Shown here: piece by piece, positions 31,641 to 42,530 of the stretch
How the letters are laid out: each line of letters begins with the position of its first letter
How positions within the stretch are numbered: position 1 is the first letter of the stretch
Source of the DNA: Gerris lacustris
Lineage: Eukaryota > Arthropoda > Insecta > Hemiptera > Gerridae
DNA: 64,000 nucleotides
Direction of reading: 5' to 3'
NCBI GenBank assembly: GCA_951217055.1
Contig: OX578277.1
Span: 112,100,514-112,164,513, forward strand
Notes under the pieces: generated by a model
Seen by the model: the letters and a program-made list of their open reading frames with translations, nothing else
Database searches by the model: none
What the model was told of the DNA's origin: nothing
Made by a program: the position numbers and the translations under genes

Positions 31641-32190
31641 AACTAGTGCGCACTCGAGTGCAGCAAAAACACTTTAAGCTCGAGTTGCACATTAAATTTT
31701 CCCTACAGTTAGTTTTTAATCTGAAATAAAATATAAAATAATAGTGTTCATCAACATGTAAAAGGTTTTACAATATCAACTAAACCAGCTGTTCTGTTTA
31801 TAGTCAGTGTTGCCTTTTTTTTTGCCTGATTCAGCAAACCTGACCAAGTGCTGTTATTATTTTTTATCATAACACTTACTCATCACATTTTATTCTTTTT
31901 TTTTAGATTGTCTATATTTACATTTGATTCATTTTTTTAGATTGTCTATCTTTACTTTATATAGTTTAACATTTTTATATTTGATATATAGTGTTTAAAT
32001 CATGCGGTTAGTTAAAAAATAATCACTAGTTGTCATTGTTATTATTATTATAATTTGGATTATTTAATCTTTTTTTAGATTTAAGTTCTTTATGTTCGTA
32101 AGTTGAAACACGAATGCGGTAAAATAAAATGAGTGCGGTAAAGTAAAAACGAGTGCGGTAAAGAGTCAGTGCAGGAATCTGCTGTTTTGC
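31641..32190. other. AT-rich; short GAGTGCGGTAAAG repeats near 32110-32165
   Basis: Three diverged copies of GAGTGCGGTAAA(A/G)TAAAA occur at 32110-32162, directly upstream of the R repeat. No gene recognised. Confidence 0.4.
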
Positions 32191-32376
32191 GTACTATTTT
32201 GACTGCGATAACAACCACTTTATCGGTCAACTGTAGGAAAATAGTACATTACGCGTTGAGTACGGAAAGTAGCATTTTGCATGCGAGTGTGGAGTTTGCA
32301 CCCGAGCGATAGCGAGGGCAGTAAAACCACACGAGCAATGCAAAATGCCGTTTTCGCACGAGTTGCGTACCGTACT
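32191..32376 (-). repeat. R repeat with 77-bp imperfect palindrome
   Basis: GCATTTTGCATGCGAGTGTGG (start of 32272-32348) is mirrored by CCACACGAGCAATGCAAAATGC. The loop includes CGAGCGATAGCGAG, itself partly symmetric. Related copies, always abutting a P repeat, lie at 35357-35493, 36050-36185 and 59397-59495. Confidence 0.8.
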
Positions 32377-32803
32377 TTATCTACGATTGTTAGATTTAAA
32401 TAATAAATACAGAAAAAAATAAACTTCCTGTATGCAAGTTCGTTAAAGATGACATTAATTCATTAGTTGTATTTTGTGCCGCATTAATTATTTCGGGAAG
32501 CGTATTATTCTCCTCATATTCGTCATAATAATTTAAATCACTCATTGATTTTCACAAAAAACTCGATATAAACAGTTACTTTAATAAAATAACAGCAAAT
32601 TAGTTTTGTTAAATGTAAACAAACTCGCTAATCGTGCGTAAAGCTGAAGAATTCCTCTTCTTTACCGCCCTAGGGTGGTAAAGAAGAGGAATTCTTTAGA
32701 ACTATAAGACGCGCATGCGCAATGAATAAGTTCATAAAGAATCACTTTCTACGCATCTAAACAGAGATACAATGTTTATATTTCGTATCAATCGTAGATA
32801 AAA
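32377..32803 (-). mobile_element. Pack repeat (family P), near complete, reverse
   Basis: Bounded by TTATCTACGATTGTTAG (32377) and its inverse ATCGTAGATAA near 32792-32803. On the minus strand it holds in order: left end, a CGCGCATGCGCA site (complement 32710-32721), the 52-bp palindrome around CCCTAGGG (near 32648-32699), a leader, and an ATG frame MSDLNYYDEYEENNTLPEII continuing NAAQNTTNELMSS (about 32570 downward). The promoter-like site plus short acidic N-terminus looks like the 5' end of a gene trapped in a mobile repeat. Confidence 0.7.
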
Positions 32804-33357
32804 ATATTTTCGTTCTTCTAAATAAATCATAAAACGCAGACAGATCAAACTTTTATGCGACTAACAATTGGGTATTTATGTCCTACCATCAAAATTTAAT
32901 TAATATCAGACGAAAAAGGAAGCTATATGCCACATTGGTTGGTGGATTATTTATAATACTATGATATTCCACTACTGTCCCGTGTTGTAGAGCCTAAATT
33001 TTGTTTCACGATTCCATATCCCATCGTCCCAATTCTCCAATTTAAACAAAGCAAGTCGATTTATCAGGAAAAATACAGTTTTCAAAGATACCACGCTCGA
33101 AGATACGAGAGAATTTTCATTTGTCTTGACTTGAGAGTGAAAACTTTAAGTGTTTGTCAGAGTTGTGTCGATTTGTTAACTTTTTTCTCCCCATGTTGTT
33201 TCAAAGAATTTGAATAGCGAATTATTGAAAACAAAGCTAACTCGGAGATTTCACCAATAGAATTTATTTATGTATGATAATACAACTCCAAGTTGGAAAT
33301 AACAAAACTCCATGTTGGCTATGTTCTGATTCAAACATATGTTAAATGCTGTTCTAC
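32804..33357. other. Mixed: small F1 fragment (~32820-32960) and unique sequence
   Basis: Phrases such as GAAGCTATATGCCACATTGG are F1-related. The remainder is unique AT-rich DNA. Confidence 0.4.
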
Positions 33358-33918
33358 TAGAGGTCGACCAAGAAGTCATGAACACGGGAGAAACGGAAAG
33401 CTTAACTTCGTTTAAAATCGGAACTTCCGAGTAGTGCCGAAGTCAGTACAGTCGGGTGCTAAGACAATACCCATTTCTAGTTTGTATGACATGCGCAGTT
33501 ACGTCAAATCTCACGAATAACAACAACAAGAAGGTTTCCAATCTGTTAGGTTTCCTGTTTTGTTTGTTTTTATACAATACGAATTATAGTCACACCTGTC
33601 CTAAATCCAAATAACTCAGAAATAAAGAGGAAGAAATAATAGATTATGAAAGAAGAAAATCGATTTAAATTGAAAGAATATTATTATGAATAATAATATA
33701 AAGATAATATCGTACATTATTAGTGATTTCTTATCAGGTACAGTGTTGCCTTTTGCATAAAATATTAAAAAAAATATAGAAGTTATCAAAAATAAAATTA
33801 TTAATAACAAAAGAACAACACTGTGTTTTTTGACCGTGGTCTATTATATCAAAAACTGACTGTACATGAAGACACTAGCGCACTCCTCACATATCCATGA
33901 CTTCTTGGTCGACCTCTA
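33358..33918. mobile_element. Tc1/mariner-type MITE (557 bp), complete
   Basis: 21-bp perfect inverted termini GAGGTCGACCAAGAAGTCAT(G) at 33360-33380 and 33896-33916, flanked by TA at 33358-33359 and 33917-33918. The interior is non-coding and AT-rich. A second copy starts at 63108. The superfamily is inferred from the TA duplication. Confidence 0.87.
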
Positions 33919-34019
33919 ACATTCATCAATACGATTTTTATTGCTTCTGATCTAACCGAAGGTAACGAAACCATTGTGATCGTTCTTAAGAAAGTAATTT
34001 TTGTATATATTTAAAAATA

Positions 34020-34617
34020 GACTGCCAATTGGTGTGGCACATAGCTTCCTCGCATCCTATCCACGTACTTTATTGATTTTATGCTTTTACAAGCCATTAT
34101 TATTTAATTGGTTTAATTGTTTCCCCCGTTTTTTTTAATCTGTCAAAATTGTTTTGATTTATTACACGAATTAAAGTATCAATTTAGCCAAAGTTAAAGA
34201 GCGCAGATGGTTCAAATTAATCTGGGGCTATCTGCGGGTTACATTCGATAAACTATAAAAGTTTCATTCTAATCAGATAAGTACTTTTGAAGCTATAGGT
34301 TAAATGAATGTATGTTTGTGCGCATGTGGATGAGAAACAAATAAGCGCAGAAGGATGAAACTTATAAGGGACCAACAATGGGCTAATTATGACCTACCAC
34401 CTAAAATTCATTAAAATTGGACGTGTAGTTTTTAAGATATGTTGACAGACCGACCGACAGACCGACAAACCGACAGACAGATACTGAACGAAAAATGTTC
34501 TCTGCGGTGTCTGAACCGGATTTCTGTTTTGGAATTTTTGAAATCGGAGACCTAAATATTTTTCTTTCTTCAGAACGATCACATAGCTTCCGTTACCTTC
34601 GGTAAGCTCGGAAGCAA
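34020..34617 (-). repeat. Dispersed repeat family F1, near full length, reverse
   Basis: Starts at GACTGCCAATTGGTGTGGC and ends in the terminal hairpin (34589-34617; GCTTCCGTTACC... GGTAAGCTCGGAAGC form). Contains a CGACAGACCGACAAACC stretch in place of pure GACA. Confidence 0.8.
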
Positions 34618-34639
34618 AAAAACAATACAGAAATTCGAA

Positions 34640-34862
34640 GCTATGTGATCGTTCAGCTGAATGACCATTTTCTTTAGGTCTCCAAATTCAAAAATTCCAA
34701 GACAGAAATCCGGTTCAAACACCGCAGGGAACATTTTTCGTTCCGTATCTGTCTGTCGGTTTGTCGCTCAACATTTTATCTTAAAAACTATTAATCCGAT
34801 TGTAATGAAATTAATATGCCTGATAATAATTAATCCATTGCTGGTCCCATAAAAAGCTGGTT
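34640..34862 (+). repeat. Dispersed repeat family F1, partial, forward
   Basis: Begins GAAGCTATGTGATCGTTC and covers the first ~220 bp of the family, head to head with the preceding reverse copy, so the two can pair across a 20-bp gap. Confidence 0.75.
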
Positions 34863-34911
34863 TCAAATTTCTGATCTATTGAGTTTTCTTCTACGTATGC
34901 ATAAAGTTCTT

Positions 34912-35356
34912 TTATCTACGATTGATACGAAATATAAACATTATATCTTTGTTTAGATGCGTAGAAAGTGATTATTTACGTACTTGTATTCATTGCGCAT
35001 GCGCGTCTCATGGTTCTGAAGAATTCCTCTTCTTTACCACCCTAGGGCGGTAAAGAAGAGGAATTCTTCAGCTTTACGCACGATTAGCGAGTTTGTTTAC
35101 ATTTAACAAAACTAATTTGCTATTCTTTTATTAAAGCAACTGTTTATATCGAGTTTTTTAGTGAAAAACAATGAATGAATCAAGTGGCTTTGACGAAAAT
35201 GTAGAGAATAATAATACTCCTCCAGAAATAATTAATTCGGCAAAAAATACAACTCAAGATTAATGCCATCTTTATCAAGAGAAGAGATACGAACTTACAT
35301 ACAGCAAGTTTATTTTTTTCTGTATTTATTATTTAAATCTAACAATCGTTGATAAA
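34912..35356 (+). mobile_element. Pack repeat (family P), complete; left part of 1.45-kb inverted repeat
   Basis: TTATCTACGATTGATACG at the left, TAACAATCGTTGATAA at the right. It contains the NRF1/Ewg-like TGCGCATGCGCG at 34994-35005, the palindrome centred on CCACCCTAGGGCGG (35018-35069), and an ATG at 35171 opening MNESSGFDENVENNNTPPEI followed by INSAKNTTQD and a stop caused by a one-base change relative to other copies. Beyond it a different frame has RYELTYSKF. See the copy at 58925-59396. Confidence 0.75.
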
Positions 35357-35493
35357 GTACGGTACGCAACTCGTGGGAAAACGGCATTTTGCATTGCTCG
35401 TGTGGTTTTACTACCCTCGCTGTCACTCGGGTGCAAACTCCACACTCGCATGCAAAATGCTACTTTCCACACTCGACGCGTAATGTACTATTA
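35357..35493 (+). repeat. R repeat
   Basis: Starts AGTACGGTACGCAACTCGTG and contains GCATTTTGCATTGCTCGTGTGG... CCACACTCGCATGCAAAATGC, the same imperfect palindrome as at 32272-32348 but in opposite orientation. Confidence 0.8.
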
Positions 35494-35567
35494 TTTACAC
35501 CTATATCTTTTAAAGTACCCCGTTGATATATTTTTTTTAAACAAAGATCATGAGGACCGGTTGTGAG

Positions 35568-35690
35568 AAATTTGGTTCCGCCTCCAAATTTCTAAATATA
35601 CCCCAGCGCCGGGACTTGAACCACGGGCCTCCTATATATCCGTTACAGGCGCTCTTACCAACTGAGCTATACTGGAGAATGATTTTTCTC
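35568..35690 (-). repeat. S1 SINE head, reverse, in left arm
   Basis: CCCAGCGCCGGGACTTGAACC and ACCAACTGAGCTATACTGGA are the complements of the B-box and A-box regions of the forward copy at 35865-35945. Confidence 0.75.
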
Positions 35691-35697
35691 TGTCGTT

Positions 35698-35945
35698 ATA
35701 ATTGATTGTACTAGGTACAGGTACTAATTAAGTACTTTATAATTATAAGAGTTCATTCTCGGTCTAGTTCTATTGTCGTGAATATTTGGCTTGCTAGATT
35801 TGTAGAAAAGATTGAAAGCTTGGATTCGGGAATTTGTATCGGTAACGACAGAGAAAAATCATTCTCCAGTATAGCTCAGTTGGTAAGAGCACCTGTAACG
35901 GATATATAGGAGGCCCGTGGTTCAAGTCCCGGCGCTGGGGTATAT
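35698..35945 (+). repeat. S1 SINE copy, forward, best-preserved tRNA-like head
   Basis: CTCCAGTATAGCTCAGTTGG, TAAGAGC, then CCTGTAACGGATATATAGG and GTGGTTCAAGTCCCGG, followed by CGCTGGGG. A seven-base acceptor-like stem (CTCCAGT with GCTGGGG), D stem (GCTC/GAGC) and a CCTGT/ATAGG stem can form. However, the anticodon loop would be nine bases and the T stem has mismatches, so this is a tRNA-derived head, not a working tRNA gene. Confidence 0.7.
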
Positions 35946-36049
35946 TTAGAAATTTGGAGGCGGAACCAAATTTCTCACAACCGGTCCTCACGATCTTTGT
36001 TTAAAAAAAATATATCAACGGGGTACTTTAAAAGATATAGGTGTAAATA

Positions 36050-36185
36050 ATAGTACATTACGCGTCGAGTGTGGAAAGTAGCATTTTGCATGCGAGTGTG
36101 GAGTTTACACCCGAGCGACAGCGAGGGTAGTAAAACCACACGAGCAATGCAAAATGCCGTTTTCCCACGAGTTGCGTACCGTACT
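36050..36185 (-). repeat. R repeat, reverse, right arm
   Basis: Mirror of 35357-35493; reads GCATTTTGCATGCGAGTGTGG then CCACACGAGCAATGCAAAATGC. Confidence 0.8.
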
Positions 36186-36488
36186 TTATCAACGATTGTT
36201 AGATTTAAATAATAAATACAGAAAAAAATAAACTTGCTGTATGTAAGTTCGTATCTCTTCTCTTGATAAAGATGGCATTAATCTTGAGTTGTATTTTTTG
36301 CCGAATTAATTATTTCTGGAGGAGTATTATTATTCTCTACATTTTCGTCAAAGCCACTTGATTCATTCATTGTTTTTCACTAAAAACTCGATATAAACAG
36401 TTGCTTTAATAAAAGAATAGCAAATTAGTTTTGTTAAATGTAAACAAACTCGCTAATCGTGCGTAAAGCTGAAGAATTCCTCTTCTTT
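36186..36488 (-). mobile_element. Pack repeat (family P), 3'-truncated at palindrome, reverse
   Basis: From TTATCAACGATTGTTAG to GAAGAATTCCTCTTCTTTAG, where the repeat stops in mid-palindrome. On the minus strand it has the same ATG leader and acidic N-terminus as the left-arm copy. Confidence 0.75.
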
Positions 36489-36575
36489 AGCCCGTTGTTC
36501 AAGTCCCGGTGTTGGGGTCTATTTTTATCTGTATGTCTCCCGTAGTTAATGATAATTATAATTTGATTTAAAGTA
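36489..36575 (+). repeat. S1 SINE tail fragment
   Basis: GTTCAAGTCCCGGTGTTGGG, then CTGTATGTCTCCCGTAGTTA and the AT-rich tail. It is fused directly to the broken P repeat. Confidence 0.6.
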
Positions 36576-37480
36576 AATTTATATGCATCTCCAAATCAAT
36601 TATTTCGTGCCATCACAATACTTTATCTTTATATATTTTATAGTTATAAGAAAAAGTAAAATGGGGAAAACTAAATATATTAGACAATTTTTTTTGTTAT
36701 AAAAGTATAACATCAATTAAAGTACGTTATAGGACTTGAGGGAGCTATGTGCCACATTAATTGACTGCCAGTTTAGTGTTTTAACTGAGATGGAAATGGT
36801 TGAAAATGTCAGGTAGACATTTATATGAGAAGTATGGGGGGGGGGGGGGTATGTTGGTAACGACCCTCCAGGTTGTAGTGTTATAGTTTTATCAAGCAAG
36901 TGAAATAGTCCTATTCAGCTAATAACAACATCGGACTACTCCATGGAAAAATAAAGTTCTGTTTTGAGTTCTAGACAGTTAGGAACAATCTGGTCACCGC
37001 AGTCACAGCACGGAGATGACACTCCATATTATAATAGCTCTAGGTGCCGCTCTGCTTTTTGATTAGAGACAATTTTAATTTGAGCTCTAAAAGCACTAAA
37101 ATGATCCGAATCCACTGGAATTTGCATTCTGTTGTCGGAGTTTATTTCTCTCAAGTGTTTAGACCGAGACTAACTATTAACTGCAAATAATCAAGGGTCG
37201 ACATTTCATTTTTTGTCCACTTGAACTAAATGCTTCATTAACCATCTGCTTTTACTCTGATACATAATAGATCTCAGCGCATTGTTAATTCTGCCTAGAG
37301 TATTTTAGGTATTTGGATGTATTTGACCATTAGGATTGTTAACAGTTGGGGAGCGTATAGTTTAGGAGAGTACGGTCTAGGAGAGGTTGTGTTCACTTCA
37401 TTCTTCCTGCACGTACATCACTTATAAATCCTCAAATACACCTTCAACAACTAAATTCTTCCACAATCCTCCAGTTTTGG
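36576..37480. other. Unique sequence; 110-bp segment repeated at 37530-37625
   Basis: GGGAGCTATGTGCCACATTA through AAAATGTCAGGTAGACATTT at 36738-36823 recurs at 37546-37622 inside the next minisatellite. Poly-G run at 36837-36849. No gene recognised. Confidence 0.5.
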
Positions 37481-37935
37481 ATGGCTCTCTGGTAGCTTTC
37501 AGGGAGCTATTAGATTAAGATGGCTCTCTGGTATCTCCCAGGGAGCTATGTGCCACATTAATGACAGTCAATTTAGTGTTTTAACTGAGATGAAAATGGT
37601 TGAAAATGTCAGGTAGACATTTATACTAGCTTGAGATAGATTTCTGGTAGCTCTCAGGGAGCTACTACATTAGGATAGGTTTCTAGCAGTTCCCAGGGAG
37701 CTAACAGCTTGAGATTAGGATGGATGTCTGGAAGTTTCCAGGGAGCTACCAGCTTGAGATTAGGAAGGGTCTCTGGAAGTTTCCAGGGAGCTACTAGCTT
37801 GAGATTAGGATGGATGTCTGGAAGTTTCCAGGGAGCTATTAGCTTGAGATTAGGAAGGGTCTCTGGAAGTTTCCAGGGAGCTACTATCTTGATATTAGGA
37901 TGGGTCTCTGGAAGTTTCCAGGGAGTTAGCTACTT
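37481..37935 (+). repeat. 45-bp minisatellite, in frame
   Basis: Units of GATTAGGATGGATGTCTGGA then AGTTTCCAGGGAGCTACTAG. Because 45 is divisible by three, a 95-codon frame (37709-37996) repeats a 15-residue LRLGWMSGSFQGATS-like motif. There is no start context, signal or exon border, so it is read as a repeat rather than a protein gene. Confidence 0.9.
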
Positions 37936-38002
37936 GCTTGAAGCAAGTCTCTGGTTGTTTATTTGCTCTCATTCATTTATTGTCACCCGTCAATAATATA
38001 TA

Positions 38003-38038
38003 GAATACTGTGGTGATCACTCGATCACCACAGTATTC
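38003..38038. repeat. Perfect 16-bp hairpin with 4-nt loop
   Basis: GAATACTGTGGTGATC, loop ACTC, then the exact inverse. Same architecture as the hairpin at 13597-13642 but unrelated in sequence. Confidence 0.88.
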
Positions 38039-41009
38039 AACCAACATCACTATATGAATGGGTAGCAACTAAGTGAACTTGCATTGACACGGTTACCAAT
38101 GTCAATAATACGGTATATACAGCTGATGAAGTGACTCGCCAACCCCATGTCACCCATTACATACACCTATATAGTTGTATAAGCCCGCAACAGGTTGTTG
38201 AGCCCTGGATTATGATTCTACATCAAACTAATCTTTTATGCAACCACAAAAATCTCCCTAATTTCTATATTTATTTAATTTAAAGTAACTTAAGAATATG
38301 AAACCAAAAAAAAGAGAACTGTGGTGGAGATCCGTGTCATAAAACCGAGCTAGCTATATGAGTTTAGTGTTCATTTCTTAAGAGTAGTGATTCCTTGAAT
38401 TCGAATGAGTCACTTAGTTTTTATCCACCGCGACACATTAAACAAAGACCGTTTCGTTTCTCGTCTCGCCCGACTAACTTACACAATCGTAGCCAAACAA
38501 GATTTACTCTCTTAAAAAAAAATTCTTTGTTTGATAAAATGCAAGAAAAATTGAGATAAATTCAAAGGAAGTTGGCAGACAGTGGTTGGGTTAGTTAGAG
38601 TTTTTGTTCGAATGTTGCCAAATTTGTGAGTTTTGTCGATTATAAATGAACGAGTGGAATAGTTTGTGAGTTGGAGAGTAGAGGTTAGTATTTAGTAGTT
38701 ATGAAGGTGACTGAGGCTGTACGGCGCTCAGGAGGATCCCGTCTATTTATATCGTGGCGAGGAGGGTCCGGCAGACTTATGTTGTTGGACCTATGACAGC
38801 TCACCAAAATAAACAGTTTCGTTGTAGTCCGAGGAACCCCCCTAAGAAGAGGGTCCAACATGATCGGCCTTGTCTCACTTCCTCTAAAGCCAAACCTTGC
38901 ACAACCAGACACCCAGTCCTGCTTTCTCACCCTAACATTCAACTCTTCCAGTCTTACCAACATATGTCTTAAGTAAAAATGTAAAATTTAGTTTAGTCTA
39001 ACAGTGATTAAATTTGTAAAAGCACGAATATTAATGTAAGTCTGACTCAGTTGTCAGTTGATACAAATATACCTGATACCTTATACAGTTGATAAGGTAT
39101 GTGTCAGTCCTCCTGCAGCAACTGGTCAATATGCCTCCGTGTTGTGTTTTAACTGCGTTCCATTCTTCGTCGAGGAGTAATGGAATTGCTCATGGGTCGT
39201 GTGTGGCTGCTACCTCCAAAATATCCTCATGTAGCCACCTCCACTTCTATAATTTCGTTTAACACTCTCTATTACACTGAGAACGATCTCCTTGGTGGTC
39301 TTCTTGTATTTCTTGTCTTAAGGCTTGACACACATTTCCGCAACGCGCCCGCGTCGTATGACGGTCATGTATCGGCCGACTGTCGATGACTGCGAAAGGA
39401 AACCACACTTGTCCGTACTAGATCCGTGAGTTGGCCGTGCTGTTGTCTATCTTAACTTTGAAGTTAGTATACATTTTGAAGCTTATGCATCTGTTTTTTG
39501 AGAAGTTTAATAAATAGTGAATTCAGAATGGTATCACTAGCGTTAGAGGAACAATTAATCATCGCAGATATCGGAGAACAATGAGTTCATTTTTTTAATT
39601 AATTATAATCTGTTAAGGTACCAAATTTTATTAATTGGCGAGCATAATGCTACTTCACTGTTCAACTTAAAATATATACAGCATCGTATTTTATTCAAAT
39701 AAAAACCATTTCCAGGCAAAGCAAAAGTATGGGCTACCTTCATTTTGCAAGCTGATAGCAATTACTTTCCAAACCGTTCCTTATACTCTGTATTCCAATA
39801 TTTGTCGCTAGATTGGCCATATAGAACTGGGAGCTTGTGGGTTTCTTCTATCAACTTTTCTACAATCACTTTAATGATGAAAAGAAAAAGAAAATAAACA
39901 TCAAATAATTAAAAACACAATAATGTTGTATATCACAGTGGGGACTAGGTCGTACATTTCCTGTGGGGAATTCGATCAACATTTGATGATCGAACCCAAT
40001 ACATGGTTATCATATGGGTGCGGGCGCGGTGCGGACATGCATGTCCCAGCCTTTTTGTGGGCCCTTTTACCTACACTCGTAAGACTTAATTAAGTCCTCA
40101 CTTTGAACCGCAGCATCTCTGCTTGAACAGCATCATGCTGGCAGGTGTTTTCTTCAAACAGCTGATTAACTCCAGTAAGTTTCCCTCGTGATTCTCTCTT
40201 GAGGGAAAAAGTTATCAATAAACATATTAAACTTCCTCCATCCTGTCAAAACCTTAATTGACAGAAACCGTAAGAAAAATACCTATTCTAAAACGAAATG
40301 CTATGTTTGCCGATAATGACAGGAAGACGGAATTTGATTCAGCCTCAAGTTAGAGAGCGCCACGATCATTTGCCAAAATTGTATTTATAGTTAGGAATCT
40401 GAGAGGGGTCAGATGATTTGTGCGGCAGGTGGGTTGTCCAGCACTCTGCAGCTCGAGTAACACATCATTTTTAACTAGTTTACATTTTCGTTTTCACTTT
40501 TTAACTAGTTTACGTTTTCGCTTGTTATATTTCCCGTAATAAACTTTCGTTTATTTTTTGTTAGAACGTCAATTAGATCGAGAGATGTTAATTTTCAAAT
40601 TAAACTATTTCACCTCCACAAATAATACTAGTTTAAATCAAAGAGACACCTGAGTATGTTTAAATTTTAGATCGATCCACTCACCTGATCAGTCATGTTC
40701 AGGTGGCCAACGCATGCTGACATTTATTTATAGAGTATATTTATTATACAGTATTTAACTCATTTATACAGTAAATAAATGTAAGGCGGTGCTTAAGGTG
40801 ACTAAGATCTGCGAGAGGCTTACTCCCTTATAAGGTGACTAAAAACTGTGACTAAAAACCCCAAGGTCTATTCACACATCTCAGTCATGTCACCGTTGTG
40901 ACAGTCATGTTCAGTCATGTTGTGTGAGTAAAAATAGTGACACTATTCACATATATCCGTCAGTTTTTTTTCTCCGTCGGTCATTTCTTCTTTGAAGTGT
41001 CGTACTTAC
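38039..41009. other. ~3 kb of mostly unique intergenic DNA, GC-richer at 38.7-39.5 kb
   Basis: Between 38700 and 39480 composition is less AT-rich (for example CAACGCGCCCGCGTCGTATG at 39341) and short frames appear on both strands (38754-38972 plus, 39180-39389 plus), but none has a recognisable domain, splice logic or repeat explanation. It could be a non-coding exon, promoter or old element. At 40480-40510 a 27-bp ACTTTTTAACTAGTTTACGTTTTCG-type unit is doubled. Confidence 0.4.
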
Positions 41010-41650
41010 ATATTTTACTACGTTTATATTAGCTTGCTTTCTTGTTTGTTTGTTTGTCCGGTACAAATCTGGCAATCGATTTCTAACTGACTTCCCGAAT
41101 AGCTAGACATTTGAAACTTTTAGCATAGCTCAGAACACGATGACAATGCATTATTTTAATACTTTTAGCCATCTTTCAGCAGAATTTAATTGGTTTTCAG
41201 CAAATTTTGCTGTATGGAAAGTTAGTTCGGAGAAAATCCGGGGGTTATTTTATTTGTTTTGCCATATCCCATATTTACAATCTTCATTTTGACGGGTTTC
41301 AAATTTGTGATTTTTATAAATAAGAGATAAATATTGAATGACAGCAAAACAGTAAATACATTGATTATATTATTTATCGATTATATTATTTATATTATTT
41401 CAAATATATCGATGGCACGGTTTAGATTTGGTGTTGGGGAGATCCGTTGTACAAAGATTTGTCCTTTTATAGGTTTAAGATCAGCTCTCTAGATGGTTGT
41501 CATTTAAGTGAAGTAAATAAATTCGGAACTATTTTTTTTCACTAAAATTATATATTATATAACAATAACAATTATATTATCAACATTACATACGATTCAA
41601 CAGAAAATTTAAAAACGTAGTATATAAAAAGTTTTTTTTATCTTGAAATT
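41010..41650 (+). repeat. Dispersed repeat family F5 (~640 bp)
   Basis: Near-identical to 58278-58925 from TACTACGTTTATATTAGCTT through a (GTTT)n tract, GTCCGGTACAAATCTGGCAA, to TTTATCTTGAAATT. The copies differ mainly in (GTTT)n length (about 3 versus 10 units). No coding. Confidence 0.8.
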
Positions 41651-42156
41651 TTATTTGTAATAAAGTTTTTGGAAAAGGCAGTGGTTACAATTGCATTAAT
41701 TATGGACGGAAAAAATTGATTAATGATATCATATTATGTAATAGGGTACAGAGTTAAGTTCATTTGCTAAGCTTCAGATCGTTTTGCAAGAGCAAAGGAC
41801 AACAAATATTATTATTTCTATTAAAAAATTAAAATATAGAAAAAGAAAAGGCTTTAAAATAAAAAATAGTAACCCCATAAGACATTAAACGTTTGCCTCA
41901 GTAGCGACGTATTTTCAACTGTTTATTTAGAGAAACTAAATTCCTTTTGCATTACAAAGTAAACAAAACGAAGTAGTAATAGTTTTTTGTAACGCCAAAA
42001 CAGAAATAGCAACACAACAAATAAATAAATTCAAAGAAAATAAAATTTGGTGGCGACACTGGCAAGATTTAAGTCTGTCACTCCGTCCTTCATTTTAAAC
42101 CACGCTTCTCGTATTTAAAATCATATTTAAGTAGGAATTACAAATATTAACCTAAA
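41651..42156. other. AT-rich unique sequence
   Basis: Nothing recognised. Confidence 0.35.
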
Positions 42157-42530
42157 TAGAAAGCCAATTGGTGTGGCACATAGCTTCTTTGCATCCTATC
42201 ACGTAGTTTATAATTTTATTCTTTTACAAGCCATTATTGTCTAATTTGTTTATTTGTTTCCCCCGTTTTTTTAATGTGTCAAAATTGTTTTGACTTTTTA
42301 CAAAAATTAAAGTATCAATTTAGCAAAAGTTAAAAGAGCGCCGATGGTTCAAATTAATATGGGGCTATCTGTGGATAACGTTTGATAAACTATAAAAGTT
42401 TCATACGAATCAGATAAGTATTTTTGACGATATGTCTGTCGGTCATTAAAATTGGACATGTAGTTTTTAAGATATGTTGGTTCGCAAAAATTGAACGACA
42501 GACCGACCGACAGACACGAAACCTGGCTGT
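42157..42530 (-). repeat. Dispersed repeat family F1, reverse, deleted
   Basis: Starts GCCAATTGGTGTGGCACATA and ends with GACAGACCGACCGACAGACA. About 130 bp are lost in the middle (near 42432) and the terminal hairpin is missing. Confidence 0.72.

Larger units (their letters stand above)
35018..36488. repeat. Large inverted repeat (~1.45 kb) with ~150-bp spacer
   Basis: The left arm (about 35040-35697) is the near-exact inverse of the right arm (about 35838-36488). In order the arms contain P repeat, R repeat, a GGTACTTTAAAAGATATAGG-type segment and an S1 SINE head. The spacer (35698-35837) carries the S1 body with AGGTACAGGTACTAATTAAG. The right end stops within the P palindrome. Small differences between arms are few, indicating recent formation or ongoing conversion. 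Confidence 0.85.

Noticed and set aside
33616..33810. Hydrophobic minus-strand frames in the TA-flanked MITE copies (also 63632-63835)
   Set aside because: Leu/Ile/Phe runs from AT-rich DNA; the two copies do not share a conserved protein.
35865..35945. Functional tRNA gene
   Set aside because: Acceptor and D stems can form, but the anticodon loop would have nine bases, the T stem is mismatched, and several diverged copies share long flanks, so it is a SINE head.
38754..38972. 72-codon frame in GC-richer region
   Set aside because: Arg/Pro/His-rich without family resemblance; overlapping frames on the other strand are equally open. Left as unassigned sequence.
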